Shown one piece after another: positions 34,615 to 42,871 of a stretch of 64,000 nt of DNA (the stretch's first letter is position 1; every line of letters starts with the position of its first letter). The position numbers and the translations under genes are program-made. The DNA is taken from assembly GCF_000430505.1 (NCBI RefSeq), contig NZ_KE387153.1, forward strand, positions 358,542 to 422,541. Direction: 5' to 3'. The notes beneath the pieces were generated by a model, which worked only from the letters and a program-made list of their open reading frames with translations, had not been told where the DNA came from and did not search any database. This DNA comes from Eisenibacter elegans DSM 3317. Its GTDB lineage: Bacteria; Bacteroidota; Bacteroidia; Cytophagales; Microscillaceae.

Positions 34615-35592
34615 ATGAGTACGCCCAAGAAAGCAACTACTGTCGCCCCAGAAACGTCTACTACCATTCCCGCTGTTGCCCCTACAACGGCGACCCCTAC
34701 CGATACTTCTGCTGAAAAGGCAGTAAAAAACGAAAAAAGGCTTCGCCGTATGGCAGTTAGACGGACCATCAAAAGTACCATATTCATCATTTTAGGCATT
34801 TTCAGCGCCGGGCTTGGCTTAGAAGGCTTCCTGCTTCCCAATAAATTTATTGACGGCGGCGTAACGGGTATTTCGCTCTTAGTAGCCTCTGTTACCAATA
34901 TCAAATTGCCGTTTCTGATTTTTGCCATCAATGTACCTTTTATCATCATAGGCTACCGCCAAATGTCGCCTATGTTTGCCCTACGTACTACCTTGGCCAT
35001 CGCGGGCTTGTCCTTGGTGCTTACTTTTGTACACTTCCCCGTAATGACCCACGACAAGCTGTTGGTGGCAGTGTTCGGCGGATTTTTCCTCGGTACTGGT
35101 ATTGGCTTTGCTGTGCGTGGCGGGAGTGTGATTGACGGCACAGAGGTGCTGGCCGTATATGTTACCCGCAAAACAGGGCTGAGTATCGGAGATATTATCC
35201 TGCTTATCAACATCTGTATTTTTGCTGTGGCTGCTGTGATGCTTGACCTCGAAACAGCATTCTACTCTATCCTGACCTATATGGCTGCCTCGCGAATGGT
35301 GGACTTTTTTGTACAGGGAATTGAAGAATACATCGGGGTTACGATTATCTCCAACCGCAGCGATGATATTCGGCACGCCATCATCCAAAAGCTTAGCAGG
35401 GGTGTTACGCTTTACAAAGGCCAAAGTGGATACAACCGCCGTGACATCACTATTGTCTATACCATTGTTACCCGCCTCGAAATCTCCAAACTACTTAGCG
35501 AAGTCGAAAAAATCGATGAGCAGGCTTTTGTCATCCAAACCCGAGTAAGTGACACCAAGGGCGGAGTCATCAAAAAGCGCCCTCTACACTAA
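34615..35592 (+). CDS. YitT family membrane protein (DUF161 + DUF2179)
   Basis: 325 aa. A low-complexity Thr/Pro/Ala N-terminal tail (about residues 1-35), then five to six membrane segments with GFLLPNKFIDGGVTGISLL and GGSVIDGTEVLAVYV typical of the YitT core, then a cytoplasmic DUF2179 domain at about 240-315 (GVTLYKGQSGYNRRDITIVY). The function is not established. The start ATG 34615 is supported by the upstream -7 box. A thioesterase follows 16 bp after the stop, so an operon is likely. Confidence 0.9.
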   Translation: MSTPKKATTVAPETSTTIPAVAPTTATPTDTSAEKAVKNEKRLRRMAVRRTIKSTIFIILGIFSAGLGLEGFLLPNKFIDGGVTGISLLVASVTNIKLPFLIFAINVPFIIIGYRQMSPMFALRTTLAIAGLSLVLTFVHFPVMTHDKLLVAVFGGFFLGTGIGFAVRGGSVIDGTEVLAVYVTRKTGLSIGDIILLINICIFAVAAVMLDLETAFYSILTYMAASRMVDFFVQGIEEYIGVTIISNRSDDIRHAIIQKLSRGVTLYKGQSGYNRRDITIVYTIVTRLEISKLLSEVEKIDEQAFVIQTRVSDTKGGVIKKRPLH

Positions 35593-35608
35593 CCCGTTTG
35601 ACGTTGTT

Positions 35609-36052
35609 ATGGAAGAGTTTTCACGGCAGGCTTTCCGTTTTGTACACGAGCTGCGTGTGCGCTGGGCAGAAGTGGATTCGCAAAATATTGTGTTCAATGG
35701 AAATTACCTACACTATTTCGACATCGGAATAACGGAGTATTTCCGTGCGCTCGGGCTGCCTTTTGGTACTGGCAATCAAGATTTAGGGGAGCTTTTCGTA
35801 CGCAAGGCCACCTTAGAATACCACGCCCCCGCCCACTTCGACGACTGGCTCCAAGTACGTGTGCGCACCGAGCGCATCGGCAACAGCAGCCTACAATTTG
35901 CCCTCGCCATTACCCGTCAGGATGAAGAGGGTATCCGTTTGCTCGTGAGCGGAGCGCTGGTATACGTACATACCAATGCCCAAACACGTCGACCGGAGGC
36001 AGTGCCGGAACTGCTGCGGCAAAAACTCCAAACGTACGACCAACTCCGCTAG
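35609..36052 (+). CDS. acyl-CoA thioesterase (4HBT hotdog fold)
   Basis: 147 aa from ATG 35609; the frame is open upstream into the YitT gene but the family begins here. Hotdog motif RVRWAEVDSQNIVFNGNYLHY contains the catalytic aspartate of the YbgC/FadM type; later strands VRKATLEYHAPAHFDDWLQV. It should hydrolyse acyl-CoA or acyl-phenyl-CoA in the cytoplasm. Sixteen bases after the YitT stop, so co-transcribed. The true substrate is unknown. Confidence 0.88.
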   Translation: MEEFSRQAFRFVHELRVRWAEVDSQNIVFNGNYLHYFDIGITEYFRALGLPFGTGNQDLGELFVRKATLEYHAPAHFDDWLQVRVRTERIGNSSLQFALAITRQDEEGIRLLVSGALVYVHTNAQTRRPEAVPELLRQKLQTYDQLR

Positions 36053-36128
36053 TAATGCAAAGCTAGCACGTTATATCAACTCATTTATTTCATAACTTTC
36101 CCGAAGCGGGAGCTTCAGGCTACACACA

Positions 36129-36608
36129 ATGAATACCCCCGACCATAGCACTTTTATGTCCGAAGCCCTTACTGAAGCCCTCAAGGGTATCAAGGCTGGC
36201 GACGGCGGGCCTTTCGGCGCTGTGATTGTCCACCAAGGACAGATTATTGCCCGCGCCCACAACGAAGTACTCAAGACCCACGACCCTACCGCCCACGCCG
36301 AAGTGTTGGCCATCCGCCGCGCCTCTGCTTACTTAAAGCGCTTCGACCTATCGGACTGTGAGATTTATACTACCTGCGAGCCTTGTCCGATGTGTTATGC
36401 TGCTGTACACTGGGCCAAAATGGAGACCCTCTACTACGGCTGCACCCGTGAAGATGCGGCGGCCATCGGCTTCGACGATGCCTACATCTACGAAGTCATC
36501 CAAGGAACGGCCAAGGTACAGCAGGTCAGCCTGACCCAAATAGGCCATCAGGCTTGTATGACGGCCTTCGAGGCTTGGACGATGAAGCAAGACCGTACGC
36601 AGTACTAA
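36129..36608 (+). CDS. guaD: nucleoside/guanine deaminase
   Basis: 159 aa zinc deaminase of the cytidine/deoxycytidylate fold. Zinc and proton-shuttle site HAE in DPTAHAEVLAIRRA, second zinc site TTCEPCPMC. The stretch GGPFGAVIVHQGQII, the AAAIGFDDAYIYE segment and the terminal tyrosine match the B. subtilis-type guanine deaminase (guanine to xanthine). tRNA-adenosine deaminase TadA is the alternative but lacks the GFDD-x-YIY segment. It lies in a plus-strand cluster with YitT, thioesterase and argB. Confidence 0.85.
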   Translation: MNTPDHSTFMSEALTEALKGIKAGDGGPFGAVIVHQGQIIARAHNEVLKTHDPTAHAEVLAIRRASAYLKRFDLSDCEIYTTCEPCPMCYAAVHWAKMETLYYGCTREDAAAIGFDDAYIYEVIQGTAKVQQVSLTQIGHQACMTAFEAWTMKQDRTQY

Positions 36609-36642
36609 ATACCATTATTCCCCAAAAAATAGTCGAAGCCCA

Positions 36643-37440
36643 GTGTCTCAAACCATAGAAATCATCAAAATCGGGGGCAATGTCTTAGATGCGCCCGAAG
36701 TATTGACCCAATTTTTAGACCTCTTTGCCCGCCGCCCGTACCCGGCAGTATTGGTACACGGAGGGGGTAAAATAGCCACCCAAACTGCTGCCAAGCTAGG
36801 GATTGCCGCCCGTATGCACGAAGGCCGCCGCCTAACAGACGCACCTATGCTCGAAGTCGTAACGATGGTCTATGCAGGCTTGGTCAACAAAGGTTTGGTA
36901 GCCCAGCTCCAACAACGCGGCCTGCAAGCGCTTGGCCTTTGTGGGGCCGACGCAGACCTCATCCGTGCTGTCTGCCGCCCTGCTGCTCCGATAGACTATG
37001 GCTTTGTGGGCGATGTGGTTTCGGTCAATGCCGCTGCGCTAAGCGCTTGGCTCGAACAAGGGCTGGTTCCTATTGTGGCGCCACTCACCCACGACGGCCA
37101 AGGGCAACTACTCAATACCAATGCTGACACCATCGCTGCCGCCATCGCTACAGCATTGGCACCCACCCACGAGGTGGTGTTGCGCTATTGTTTTGAGCAA
37201 AAAGGAGTTTTGCCCGACCTCCAACAACCCGACCATTACTACCCCCAGCTCGACCCGGAAAGCTATGCAACGCTCAAAACACAAGGAGTCATTCACAGCG
37301 GCATGATTCCCAAACTTGACAACGCCTTTGCCACCCTCCAAAAGGGGGTAAAAGCCGTTTGGATTGGCCACGCGCTCGCGCTCGAAGGAAATTCCCCAGC
37401 CGGAACGGTACTCAATTATACCAAGCCTCACACGATTTGA
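36643..37440 (+). CDS. argB: acetylglutamate kinase
   Basis: Second step of arginine synthesis: ATP-dependent phosphorylation of N-acetylglutamate (some Bacteroidota use the succinyl compound; that cannot be told here). 265 aa from a GTG start at 36643. Amino-acid-kinase motifs: IIKIGGNVLD, VHGGGKIATQ, GRRLTDAPML, LNTNADTIAAAIA and GGMIPKLD-like HSGMIPKLDNAF. It stands away from other arg genes. A dispersed 62-bp repeat copy starts right at its stop codon. Confidence 0.9.
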   Translation: MSQTIEIIKIGGNVLDAPEVLTQFLDLFARRPYPAVLVHGGGKIATQTAAKLGIAARMHEGRRLTDAPMLEVVTMVYAGLVNKGLVAQLQQRGLQALGLCGADADLIRAVCRPAAPIDYGFVGDVVSVNAAALSAWLEQGLVPIVAPLTHDGQGQLLNTNADTIAAAIATALAPTHEVVLRYCFEQKGVLPDLQQPDHYYPQLDPESYATLKTQGVIHSGMIPKLDNAFATLQKGVKAVWIGHALALEGNSPAGTVLNYTKPHTI

Positions 37441-37502
37441 TTTTCTTGATTCTCAAGGATTTTCAGCGCACACATTTCCCAAACCATTTTTGATTGGGTA
37501 TA
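37441..37502 (+). repeat. dispersed 62-bp repeat, copy 2
   Basis: Starts directly after the argB stop with TTTTCTTGATTCTCAAGGAT and ends TTGATTGGGTATA. Differs from copy 1 by a few bases in the middle (CAGCGCACACATTTCCCAAA). Confidence 0.85.
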
Positions 37503-37807
37503 AACTATAGATTTTCAGACAATACCCAGCGGTGTAGCCCAATAAGAAGAGTAGACACCTACCAACAGTTCTATTGTCTTGCCCGAAGTCCTTGAGATAG
37601 ATAATCAAGTGGTTCTAAGGATGTTTTTTGCCATATCATAGCGGCTGTTAGTCGCCTTATCGCTGCAATTCATCTAAAAAAAGTACAATACTCTAAGCAA
37701 GTGCTGTATTTCTTAAACTTGGTTGCCATTTTGTAAGTATAAGCACAGGAGTCTTTATCGACTACACGGTTGAGATTCTGTAATTTATCTTATTACCTAT
37801 ACTTCTT
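37503..37807. other. intergenic gap before the 37808 gene
   Basis: About 300 bp without a gene. ATACCCAGCGGTGTA at 37522-37536 is a single relic of the convergent-gap element's end. The remainder is AT-rich leader; no terminator or exact promoter match seen. Confidence 0.45.
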
Positions 37808-38269
37808 GTGTATATGCAGCAGTTACTATTCGAAAGCTTGCGTTATGAGCCTATTGGAGCGACCTCTTTCGAGGTCAAATCAGAAAAGAAAGTACTATTT
37901 CGCTATCGTTATCACGCAGATAAGGGCTATTCTGAAAACAATTGGTTTGATTTTGCCTCTGAAGAAGAAATCAAAAGCATCTATGAGTTAATCTTCGAAT
38001 ATCAGAAAAATCACAACATCCCTTTCGCAAACAGTTTGTCGGACATCAGCGCATACGATGGCAGCTTCGATGCAGTCAACCTATGGTTGATTTCTCAATA
38101 CATTCCAAAGCTATTGAAAGAAGGCTTCCAGCGCTTGGCAATAGTTGTCAGTAAAGAATTTTTTGCTCATCTATCTTTTGAAGAATTTGAGGCGATGAGT
38201 GCTCAATTGCCTTTTGAACAAGTAGCTTTCGAAAACCGCGCAGATGCCGAACGCTGGATTGTCTGCTAA
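37808..38269 (+). CDS. unknown cytosolic protein, STAS/SpoIIAA-like layout
   Basis: 153 aa (151 from ATG 37814). No signal or membrane segment. The alternating strand-helix order, the ISQYIPKLLKEGFQRLAIVVSKEFF segment (read in parts) and the end VAFENRADAERWIVC resemble SpoIIAA/STAS-like proteins of Bacteroidota, whose last strand and helix end in an A-x-x-W tail. Weak resemblance; function unknown. Confidence 0.6.
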   Translation: MYMQQLLFESLRYEPIGATSFEVKSEKKVLFRYRYHADKGYSENNWFDFASEEEIKSIYELIFEYQKNHNIPFANSLSDISAYDGSFDAVNLWLISQYIPKLLKEGFQRLAIVVSKEFFAHLSFEEFEAMSAQLPFEQVAFENRADAERWIVC

Positions 38270-38341
38270 GGCTGCGCCGTCTCCACCATGCTAGTTGCGT
38301 GATTTGTTGTCAATTTGGTTTGGGAAAGATACTTTTGCGTT

Positions 38342-39856
38342 ATGCGCTTAGAGTTCCCAAACCTTATTTTTTTGTCCAAGCCCTTAATTGCTCTCGTGTG
38401 GGTGGGGTATTTTGGCTTGCAGTTGTTCCTGCTGCCCTATTCCCCCCTACCTTGGTTCGACGAGGTGTTTTTTGCCGATATGAGTTATCAATTTTGGCAG
38501 AAAGGCAGTCTCAGCCCAAGTGTGGCAGTATTCCGACCTCTGTATATCTACGGCTTTGTACACTTTGGGCTGTCAGCGGCTATGTTTGAACTTTTGGGCT
38601 TCGGGATTGTCAGCTATCGGCTCAGTTGTTACTTGGGAGCTTTGGCTGTGCTATATCTTTTGGCGCGGCTGCTCCACCGTGAGCGCCCCCTCTCTTGGTC
38701 TTGGTATGCTTGGGCTTTGTTGGTGGTCTTGTTAGACCCGTTTTTCAACCTCTCTATGCACGAAGGGCGAATGGATTTGCTGGCTCTGGCCTTGTGGTTG
38801 GCTGGGCTGGCCGCATTGCCCCTAAAGCACGGTGGGCAGCGTGCTTGGCTTAGCAGCGCCTGTTGGTTTTTGTTGGCACTACTGACTACCCCTAGGGTTG
38901 GTTTTATGGGCGTTCCGCTGGCCTTGTTATTGGGGCTGAAGTTAGGGGTTGATAGGCCCTCCTTCAAGCAGCATTGGCGCGGGTTTTTGCTTTGGGCAGG
39001 CCTGATTGTAGGCGGGTATGCCCTTTGGGTTGTCATTTCTTTTGGGGGATTTGGCGCACTGTTGACCTACCTGCGCGAGCCACAAGCTTGGCACGACGGC
39101 GAGCGGTTGTACCAAAAGTTTTTGGGCTTTAGCGGCTACATCCCTAGGCAGCAAGGTCTTTTGATACCCCTAAGCCTGATGGCTTGGGTAGGCTACTTGG
39201 GCGTATTAGGGCGCAGCAAAAGCACGGTAACCTTGCTAGACTGGCAGCTGCTTGGGAGCATCCCTTGTTTTTACCTCATTGTATACGACGTAGGGCCTTA
39301 TGCTATCTTTATACTCCCCAGCCTCTATTGGCCGCTGTTGCGTTTGGCGCAGCTGAGTTCCCCCTCTCAAGGTGCTTACTTCCGCCGAGGGTATGTCTTG
39401 CCCTTGTTGTTGCTATTTGTGTTCAACGGAACCTATGCACTCTTGAAAAACGCCCAAATACTCAGTTCCCTGAGCCAACGCAACCCTACCACTGCCCAAG
39501 CATTTGTTGCCAAAAACATCCCTCCGGGTAGCCGTGTAGTGGCCGAACCGATGTACTACTATGCGCTCCAAAAAAACGGCTCACAGCTCCAGTTGATGAA
39601 CTATTTTGAAAATCTCTACAGCCGCGAAGCACGGCAACGAACACAGTTCGACTACGAATACCTCATCGTTACCGAACACCTTCGGTGGCGCGACCCTCAA
39701 ACTGTAGCGCATTACCTCTCACAAGCCGATTTTGTATTGGTCGATAGCCTCTTTCTCCCCCCTAGCCTCTGGGCCGAAAAACTGGAAAGTACCAGACTCC
39801 TTTCGCCTGTAGAAAGGACAGGGTATAGCGCACTGATTTACAGAAGATTGCCATAA
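38342..39856 (+). CDS. GT-C-type membrane glycosyltransferase-like protein
   Basis: 504 aa from ATG 38342 (MRLEFPNLIFL). About 10-12 hydrophobic segments. The first outer loop has PLPWFDEVFFADMSYQFWQKG, with the D-E pair typical of GT39/ArnT-like enzymes that use lipid-phosphate sugars. The C-terminal part is soluble (residues about 400-504) and contains GSRVVAEPMYYYALQKNG. It probably transfers a sugar to a lipid or protein at the periplasmic face. No nearby glycan cluster supports a specific role. Confidence 0.75.
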   Translation: MRLEFPNLIFLSKPLIALVWVGYFGLQLFLLPYSPLPWFDEVFFADMSYQFWQKGSLSPSVAVFRPLYIYGFVHFGLSAAMFELLGFGIVSYRLSCYLGALAVLYLLARLLHRERPLSWSWYAWALLVVLLDPFFNLSMHEGRMDLLALALWLAGLAALPLKHGGQRAWLSSACWFLLALLTTPRVGFMGVPLALLLGLKLGVDRPSFKQHWRGFLLWAGLIVGGYALWVVISFGGFGALLTYLREPQAWHDGERLYQKFLGFSGYIPRQQGLLIPLSLMAWVGYLGVLGRSKSTVTLLDWQLLGSIPCFYLIVYDVGPYAIFILPSLYWPLLRLAQLSSPSQGAYFRRGYVLPLLLLFVFNGTYALLKNAQILSSLSQRNPTTAQAFVAKNIPPGSRVVAEPMYYYALQKNGSQLQLMNYFENLYSREARQRTQFDYEYLIVTEHLRWRDPQTVAHYLSQADFVLVDSLFLPPSLWAEKLESTRLLSPVERTGYSALIYRRLP

Positions 39857-39980
39857 TCACCTGCTTTTTTTAGTACCAGCAAGAAACAATTGCCTTGGGT
39901 AAATTGTATTACAATTGGCCTTGGGACAATTGGATTGGGAAAAGTATTTGAAAAAAAATTAAGAATTTTCCGTTCAATGC

Positions 39981-40010
39981 TTGTGCTTTCAAAAATAGTT
40001 CCTACCTTTG
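39981..40010 (+). promoter_or_regulatory. promoter of tRNA-Lys
   Basis: TTG (39981-39983), 19-nt spacer, TACCTTTG (40003-40010), exact TAnnTTTG. Expected start near 40017, about 40 nt before the tRNA. Confidence 0.7.
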
Positions 40011-40058
40011 CAATCCCAAACGACAACAACGGTTGCCAAAATCATCAAAATAAAAGAT

Positions 40059-40134
40059 GATCCTTTAGCTCAGTTGGTAGAGCATCACACTTTTAATGTG
40101 AGGGTCCTGGGTTCGAGCCCCAGAGGGATCACCA
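40059..40134 (+). tRNA. tRNA-Lys (anticodon UUU)
   Basis: Cloverleaf folds by eye: acceptor GATCCTT with AGGGATC (one G-U), D arm GCTC/GAGC, anticodon arm TCACA/TGTGA with loop CTTTTAA (anticodon TTT), extra loop GGGTC, T arm CTGGG-TTCGAGC-CCCAG, discriminator A and encoded CCA. 76 nt. Confidence 0.97.
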
Positions 40135-40141
40135 GTTTTTG

Positions 40142-40180
40142 AAAAGTCTTTCAGGCCACGCTTGAGAGACTTTTTGCTTT
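40142..40180 (+). terminator. terminator of tRNA-Lys
   Basis: AAAAGTCTTTC (40142-40152) pairs with GAGAGACTTTT (40164-40174), one G-U pair, followed by TGCTTTTA. Eight bases after the tRNA end. Confidence 0.8.
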
Positions 40181-40247
40181 TATACTCACTTGACTATCAG
40201 GAGAAAGCTTTATATTTGCTTCCTGTACAGCATTATTTCTCAACATT

Positions 40248-40823
40248 ATGCTAGGACTCAAACTGCCTACCGACCCACGCTGGGTCAATATCGCCGAAAA
40301 AAATATCGAAGAGATTTTGGTAGACCACGCCTACTGCGAGCAAAAAGCAGCCTCGACCTGTATCTCCTTGATTGTACAATATCCTACACATCCTGAGTTG
40401 GTCGAAAAGCTTACGCCTATCGTTACGGAAGAATGGGGGCACTTTCGGATGGTGCTCAATGAGCTCAAGAAGCGAGGCTATGCGCTAGGCCCCAAACGCA
40501 CAGATGAGTACGTTGTAAAGCTCTCCCAACATATCCGCAAAGGCAACACCTTTCAGCTACTAGACAAGCTCTTGGTCTGTGCCCTGATAGAAGCCCGTAG
40601 CTGCGAGCGATTCCGGCTCTTGTCTTTGCATATTGCCGACGAGCGACTAAAGCAGTTTTATCACGACTTGATGATTTCGGAGGCCGGGCATTATGTCAAT
40701 TTTGTAGATTTGGCCAAAAGCTATTATCCCGAAGCCGAAGTAAAACAAAGGCTGGAAGAGCTACTCGGTATTGAGGCCGAAATCATACAAGGGCTTGAGA
40801 TGCGTGCAGACCGTATGCACTAA
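40248..40823 (+). CDS. miaE: tRNA-(ms2io6A)-hydroxylase
   Basis: Di-iron enzyme that hydroxylates the isopentenyl group of ms2i6A37 in tRNAs reading UNN codons, giving ms2io6A. 191 aa, usual length. Ferritin-like iron ligands are visible in EEILVDHAYCEQKAAS, EEWGHF, LIEARSCERF and SEAGHY. It follows tRNA-Lys by 114 bp, past a terminator, so the link is only spatial, and tRNA-Lys(UUU) is not a MiaE target. cdd follows after another terminator. Confidence 0.93.
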   Translation: MLGLKLPTDPRWVNIAEKNIEEILVDHAYCEQKAASTCISLIVQYPTHPELVEKLTPIVTEEWGHFRMVLNELKKRGYALGPKRTDEYVVKLSQHIRKGNTFQLLDKLLVCALIEARSCERFRLLSLHIADERLKQFYHDLMISEAGHYVNFVDLAKSYYPEAEVKQRLEELLGIEAEIIQGLEMRADRMH

Positions 40824-40849
40824 GCTTACGTTATTCCTAACACTTTCAC

Positions 40850-40870
40850 AAAGGGGCTCTTGCCCCTTTT
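40850..40870 (+). terminator. terminator after miaE
   Basis: AAAGGGGC (40850-40857), TCTT loop, GCCCCTTTT (40862-40870). It overlaps the upstream ATG at 40860 of the cdd frame, supporting ATG 40878 as the cdd start. Confidence 0.8.
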
Positions 40871-40877
40871 CTTGCCT

Positions 40878-41369
40878 ATGACTCAACAGCACCTTACCCT
40901 TACCTACGAGCGCCTCCATAGCATAGAGGCATTTCCAACAGACGAACAAACCCTGATACGTGCAGCTCAGGCTGCTTGCCATACTGCCTATGCGCCTTAT
41001 TCGGGCTTTTGGGTCGGCGCGGCGTTATTGTTGGCCAACGGGGAGATTGTCAGTGGTAGCAACCAAGAAAACGGGGCGTATCCCTCGGGGCTTTGCGCCG
41101 AGCGTGTGGCCTTTTTTCAGGCCAGCAGCCGCTACAAGGATGTTCCCATTCTCAAAGCGGCTGTGGTCGCTTATAGCCCCCAATCGGGCAAACACCTGCC
41201 AGCCAACCCTTGTGGCGGCTGTAGGCAAGTGATGGTAGAATATGAACAAAAGCAAGCACAAGACATTGGCCTGATTATTCTGGCAGAGCCAGAAGTATAT
41301 TACCGCTTTGAGCGTGTGCAGACCTTGATGCCCTTTGGTTTTGTGGCTGATTTTCTGAAGCAGGCCTAA
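40878..41369 (+). CDS. cdd: cytidine deaminase
   Basis: Zinc enzyme of pyrimidine salvage: cytidine/deoxycytidine to uridine. 163 aa, homotetrameric type. Motifs: AYAPYSGFWVGAALL, NQENGAYPSGLCAERVAFF with the C-A-E proton-shuttle, and NPCGGCRQVM with the two other zinc cysteines. ATG 40878 is chosen because the upstream ATG lies inside the terminator. Confidence 0.95.
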   Translation: MTQQHLTLTYERLHSIEAFPTDEQTLIRAAQAACHTAYAPYSGFWVGAALLLANGEIVSGSNQENGAYPSGLCAERVAFFQASSRYKDVPILKAAVVAYSPQSGKHLPANPCGGCRQVMVEYEQKQAQDIGLIILAEPEVYYRFERVQTLMPFGFVADFLKQA

Positions 41370-41387
41370 GCCCTCTCAAGAAAACTT

Positions 41388-41556
41388 CACACCGCTAGAC
41401 ATTTTTGGTTTTTGTGGTTTTAAGGCGTATTTCCCCCCTGTTCTTGGTGTATATTTAAACACAAAGTATACACAAAGAAACATTCCATATGGTGGATTTC
41501 TTCGGAAGATTTTATGTGATGAATCAAGAACAAATTAGAAAATATCCGATGGTGTG
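41388..41556. repeat. element with matching ends but a different interior (copy F)
   Basis: CACACCGCTAGACATTTTTG at the left and AAAATATCCGATGGTGTGG at the right match the convergent-gap element ends, but the interior (an AT-rich segment with GTATATTTAAACACAAAGTATAC dyad, read in parts) is unrelated. It lies between two plus-strand genes. Probably a diverged or composite member. Confidence 0.5.
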
Positions 41557-41719
41557 GCAAGATTCACTCGATTTAAGGATTTATAACCGTTGATTTTCTT
41601 GGTATAAGTCATTGTTAGGGATAAAAATACAAGTTTATGGTATTATGGCGTAAAATTTGAGGTGTGCAATGACTTTAAAAACAACTGAACCCTTTTTCAA
41701 ACCTCGCTACCCCCACGCT

Positions 41720-42823
41720 ATGGCACTGATAAGGATAGCGCTCTTCCCATTGGCCTTGATATACCAATGTGTAACAGATTTGCGCAATGTATTGTATGAA
41801 TTTGGGCTTAAAAAATCTACCAAAGCTGCCAAACCAGCTATTTGTGTAGGCAACTTGACTGTGGGCGGTACGGGCAAAACCCCACACGTAGAGTACCTCA
41901 TACAGCTCCTCAAGCCGCACTACAAGCTGGCTACCCTCAGTCGAGGTTATGGGCGCAAGACCAAAGGCTTTTTGCTAGCCTCTCCTGCCCTCAATGCGGC
42001 TGATTTGGGAGATGAACCAATGCAGTTTTACCAGAAATTTGGCCAAGAGGTGTATGTGGCTGTGGGCGAAAAACGCGTGCCGGCCTTGGTGCAGCTCACC
42101 GACGAACACCCTGATGTAGAGCTGATTTTATTGGACGATGCTTTCCAGCATCGGGCGCTGAAGCCTCATTTCAACTTATTGTTGACAGACTACCGGCGTT
42201 TGTTTTACCAAGACTTCGTGTTGCCTGCCGGGCGCTTGCGCGAAAGCCGCCGCCATGCCAAACGCGCCAACGCGGTAGTGGTTACCAAATGCCCTCCGCA
42301 CCTTAGCCCTTCCGAACGTTGCGATATTCAGAAGCAAGTTCGTGCCTATACCCCCCCCGAAACCCCTGTATTTTTTACGTATATCCGTTATGGATTGCCT
42401 TTGCCCTTATGGACCGAAACCCCAGCCATAGAGCAATACCTGTCGCACGTAAAAGACAGCCAACAACTCCGCATTACGCTTGTAACAGGAATCGCCCATA
42501 CACAACCTTTGACCCAGTTTTTGCGACAACATTATACCATCAAACAACATTTTAGCTTCAAAGATCACCACCACTACAGCCCCCAAGACCTCAAAAACAT
42601 ACAGCAAGGCTTCCAGAAACAGTTGGCCTCTTCTTTTGATATTATCTTGACTACCGAAAAAGATGCCGTCAAATGGCAATCGCCCGAACTGGCCGCTATC
42701 TTACAAGAACTCCCTGTATATTACCTCCCTATAGAGATTGATTTTTTGGCTGATAAAGAGGAGTTTGATGCCTTGATTGTTAAACAAGTTAAAAAGTACG
42801 CTAAGCAGATAGAAAATTTCTAA
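41720..42823 (+). CDS. lpxK: tetraacyldisaccharide 4'-kinase
   Basis: Inner-membrane lipid A enzyme that phosphorylates the 4' position. 367 aa from ATG 41720 (MALIRIALFPLALIY, the usual hydrophobic N-terminus); the frame is open to 41657. Walker A GNLTVGGTGKTPHVEYL, then SRGYGRKTKGF, GDEPMQF, LLDDAFQHRAL and VVVTKCP. All family blocks are intact. The porin gene follows 49 bp after the stop. Confidence 0.94.
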   Translation: MALIRIALFPLALIYQCVTDLRNVLYEFGLKKSTKAAKPAICVGNLTVGGTGKTPHVEYLIQLLKPHYKLATLSRGYGRKTKGFLLASPALNAADLGDEPMQFYQKFGQEVYVAVGEKRVPALVQLTDEHPDVELILLDDAFQHRALKPHFNLLLTDYRRLFYQDFVLPAGRLRESRRHAKRANAVVVTKCPPHLSPSERCDIQKQVRAYTPPETPVFFTYIRYGLPLPLWTETPAIEQYLSHVKDSQQLRITLVTGIAHTQPLTQFLRQHYTIKQHFSFKDHHHYSPQDLKNIQQGFQKQLASSFDIILTTEKDAVKWQSPELAAILQELPVYYLPIEIDFLADKEEFDALIVKQVKKYAKQIENF

Positions 42824-42828
42824 CTTTG
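42821..42828 (+). promoter_or_regulatory. -7 box before the porin gene
   Basis: TAACTTTG overlaps the lpxK stop codon (TAA 42821-42823) and lies 44 nt before the next ATG. No TTG at the right -33 distance. Candidate only. Confidence 0.3.
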
Positions 42829-42871
42829 CCGGCCTAACAAGGTTCGCCCGATTTCTATCATAGCTTTTTTT

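Noticed and set aside
40059-40823. tRNA-Lys and miaE as a functional tRNA-modification unit
   Set aside because: A terminator separates them and MiaE acts on tRNAs that read UNN codons, not on tRNA-Lys(UUU).
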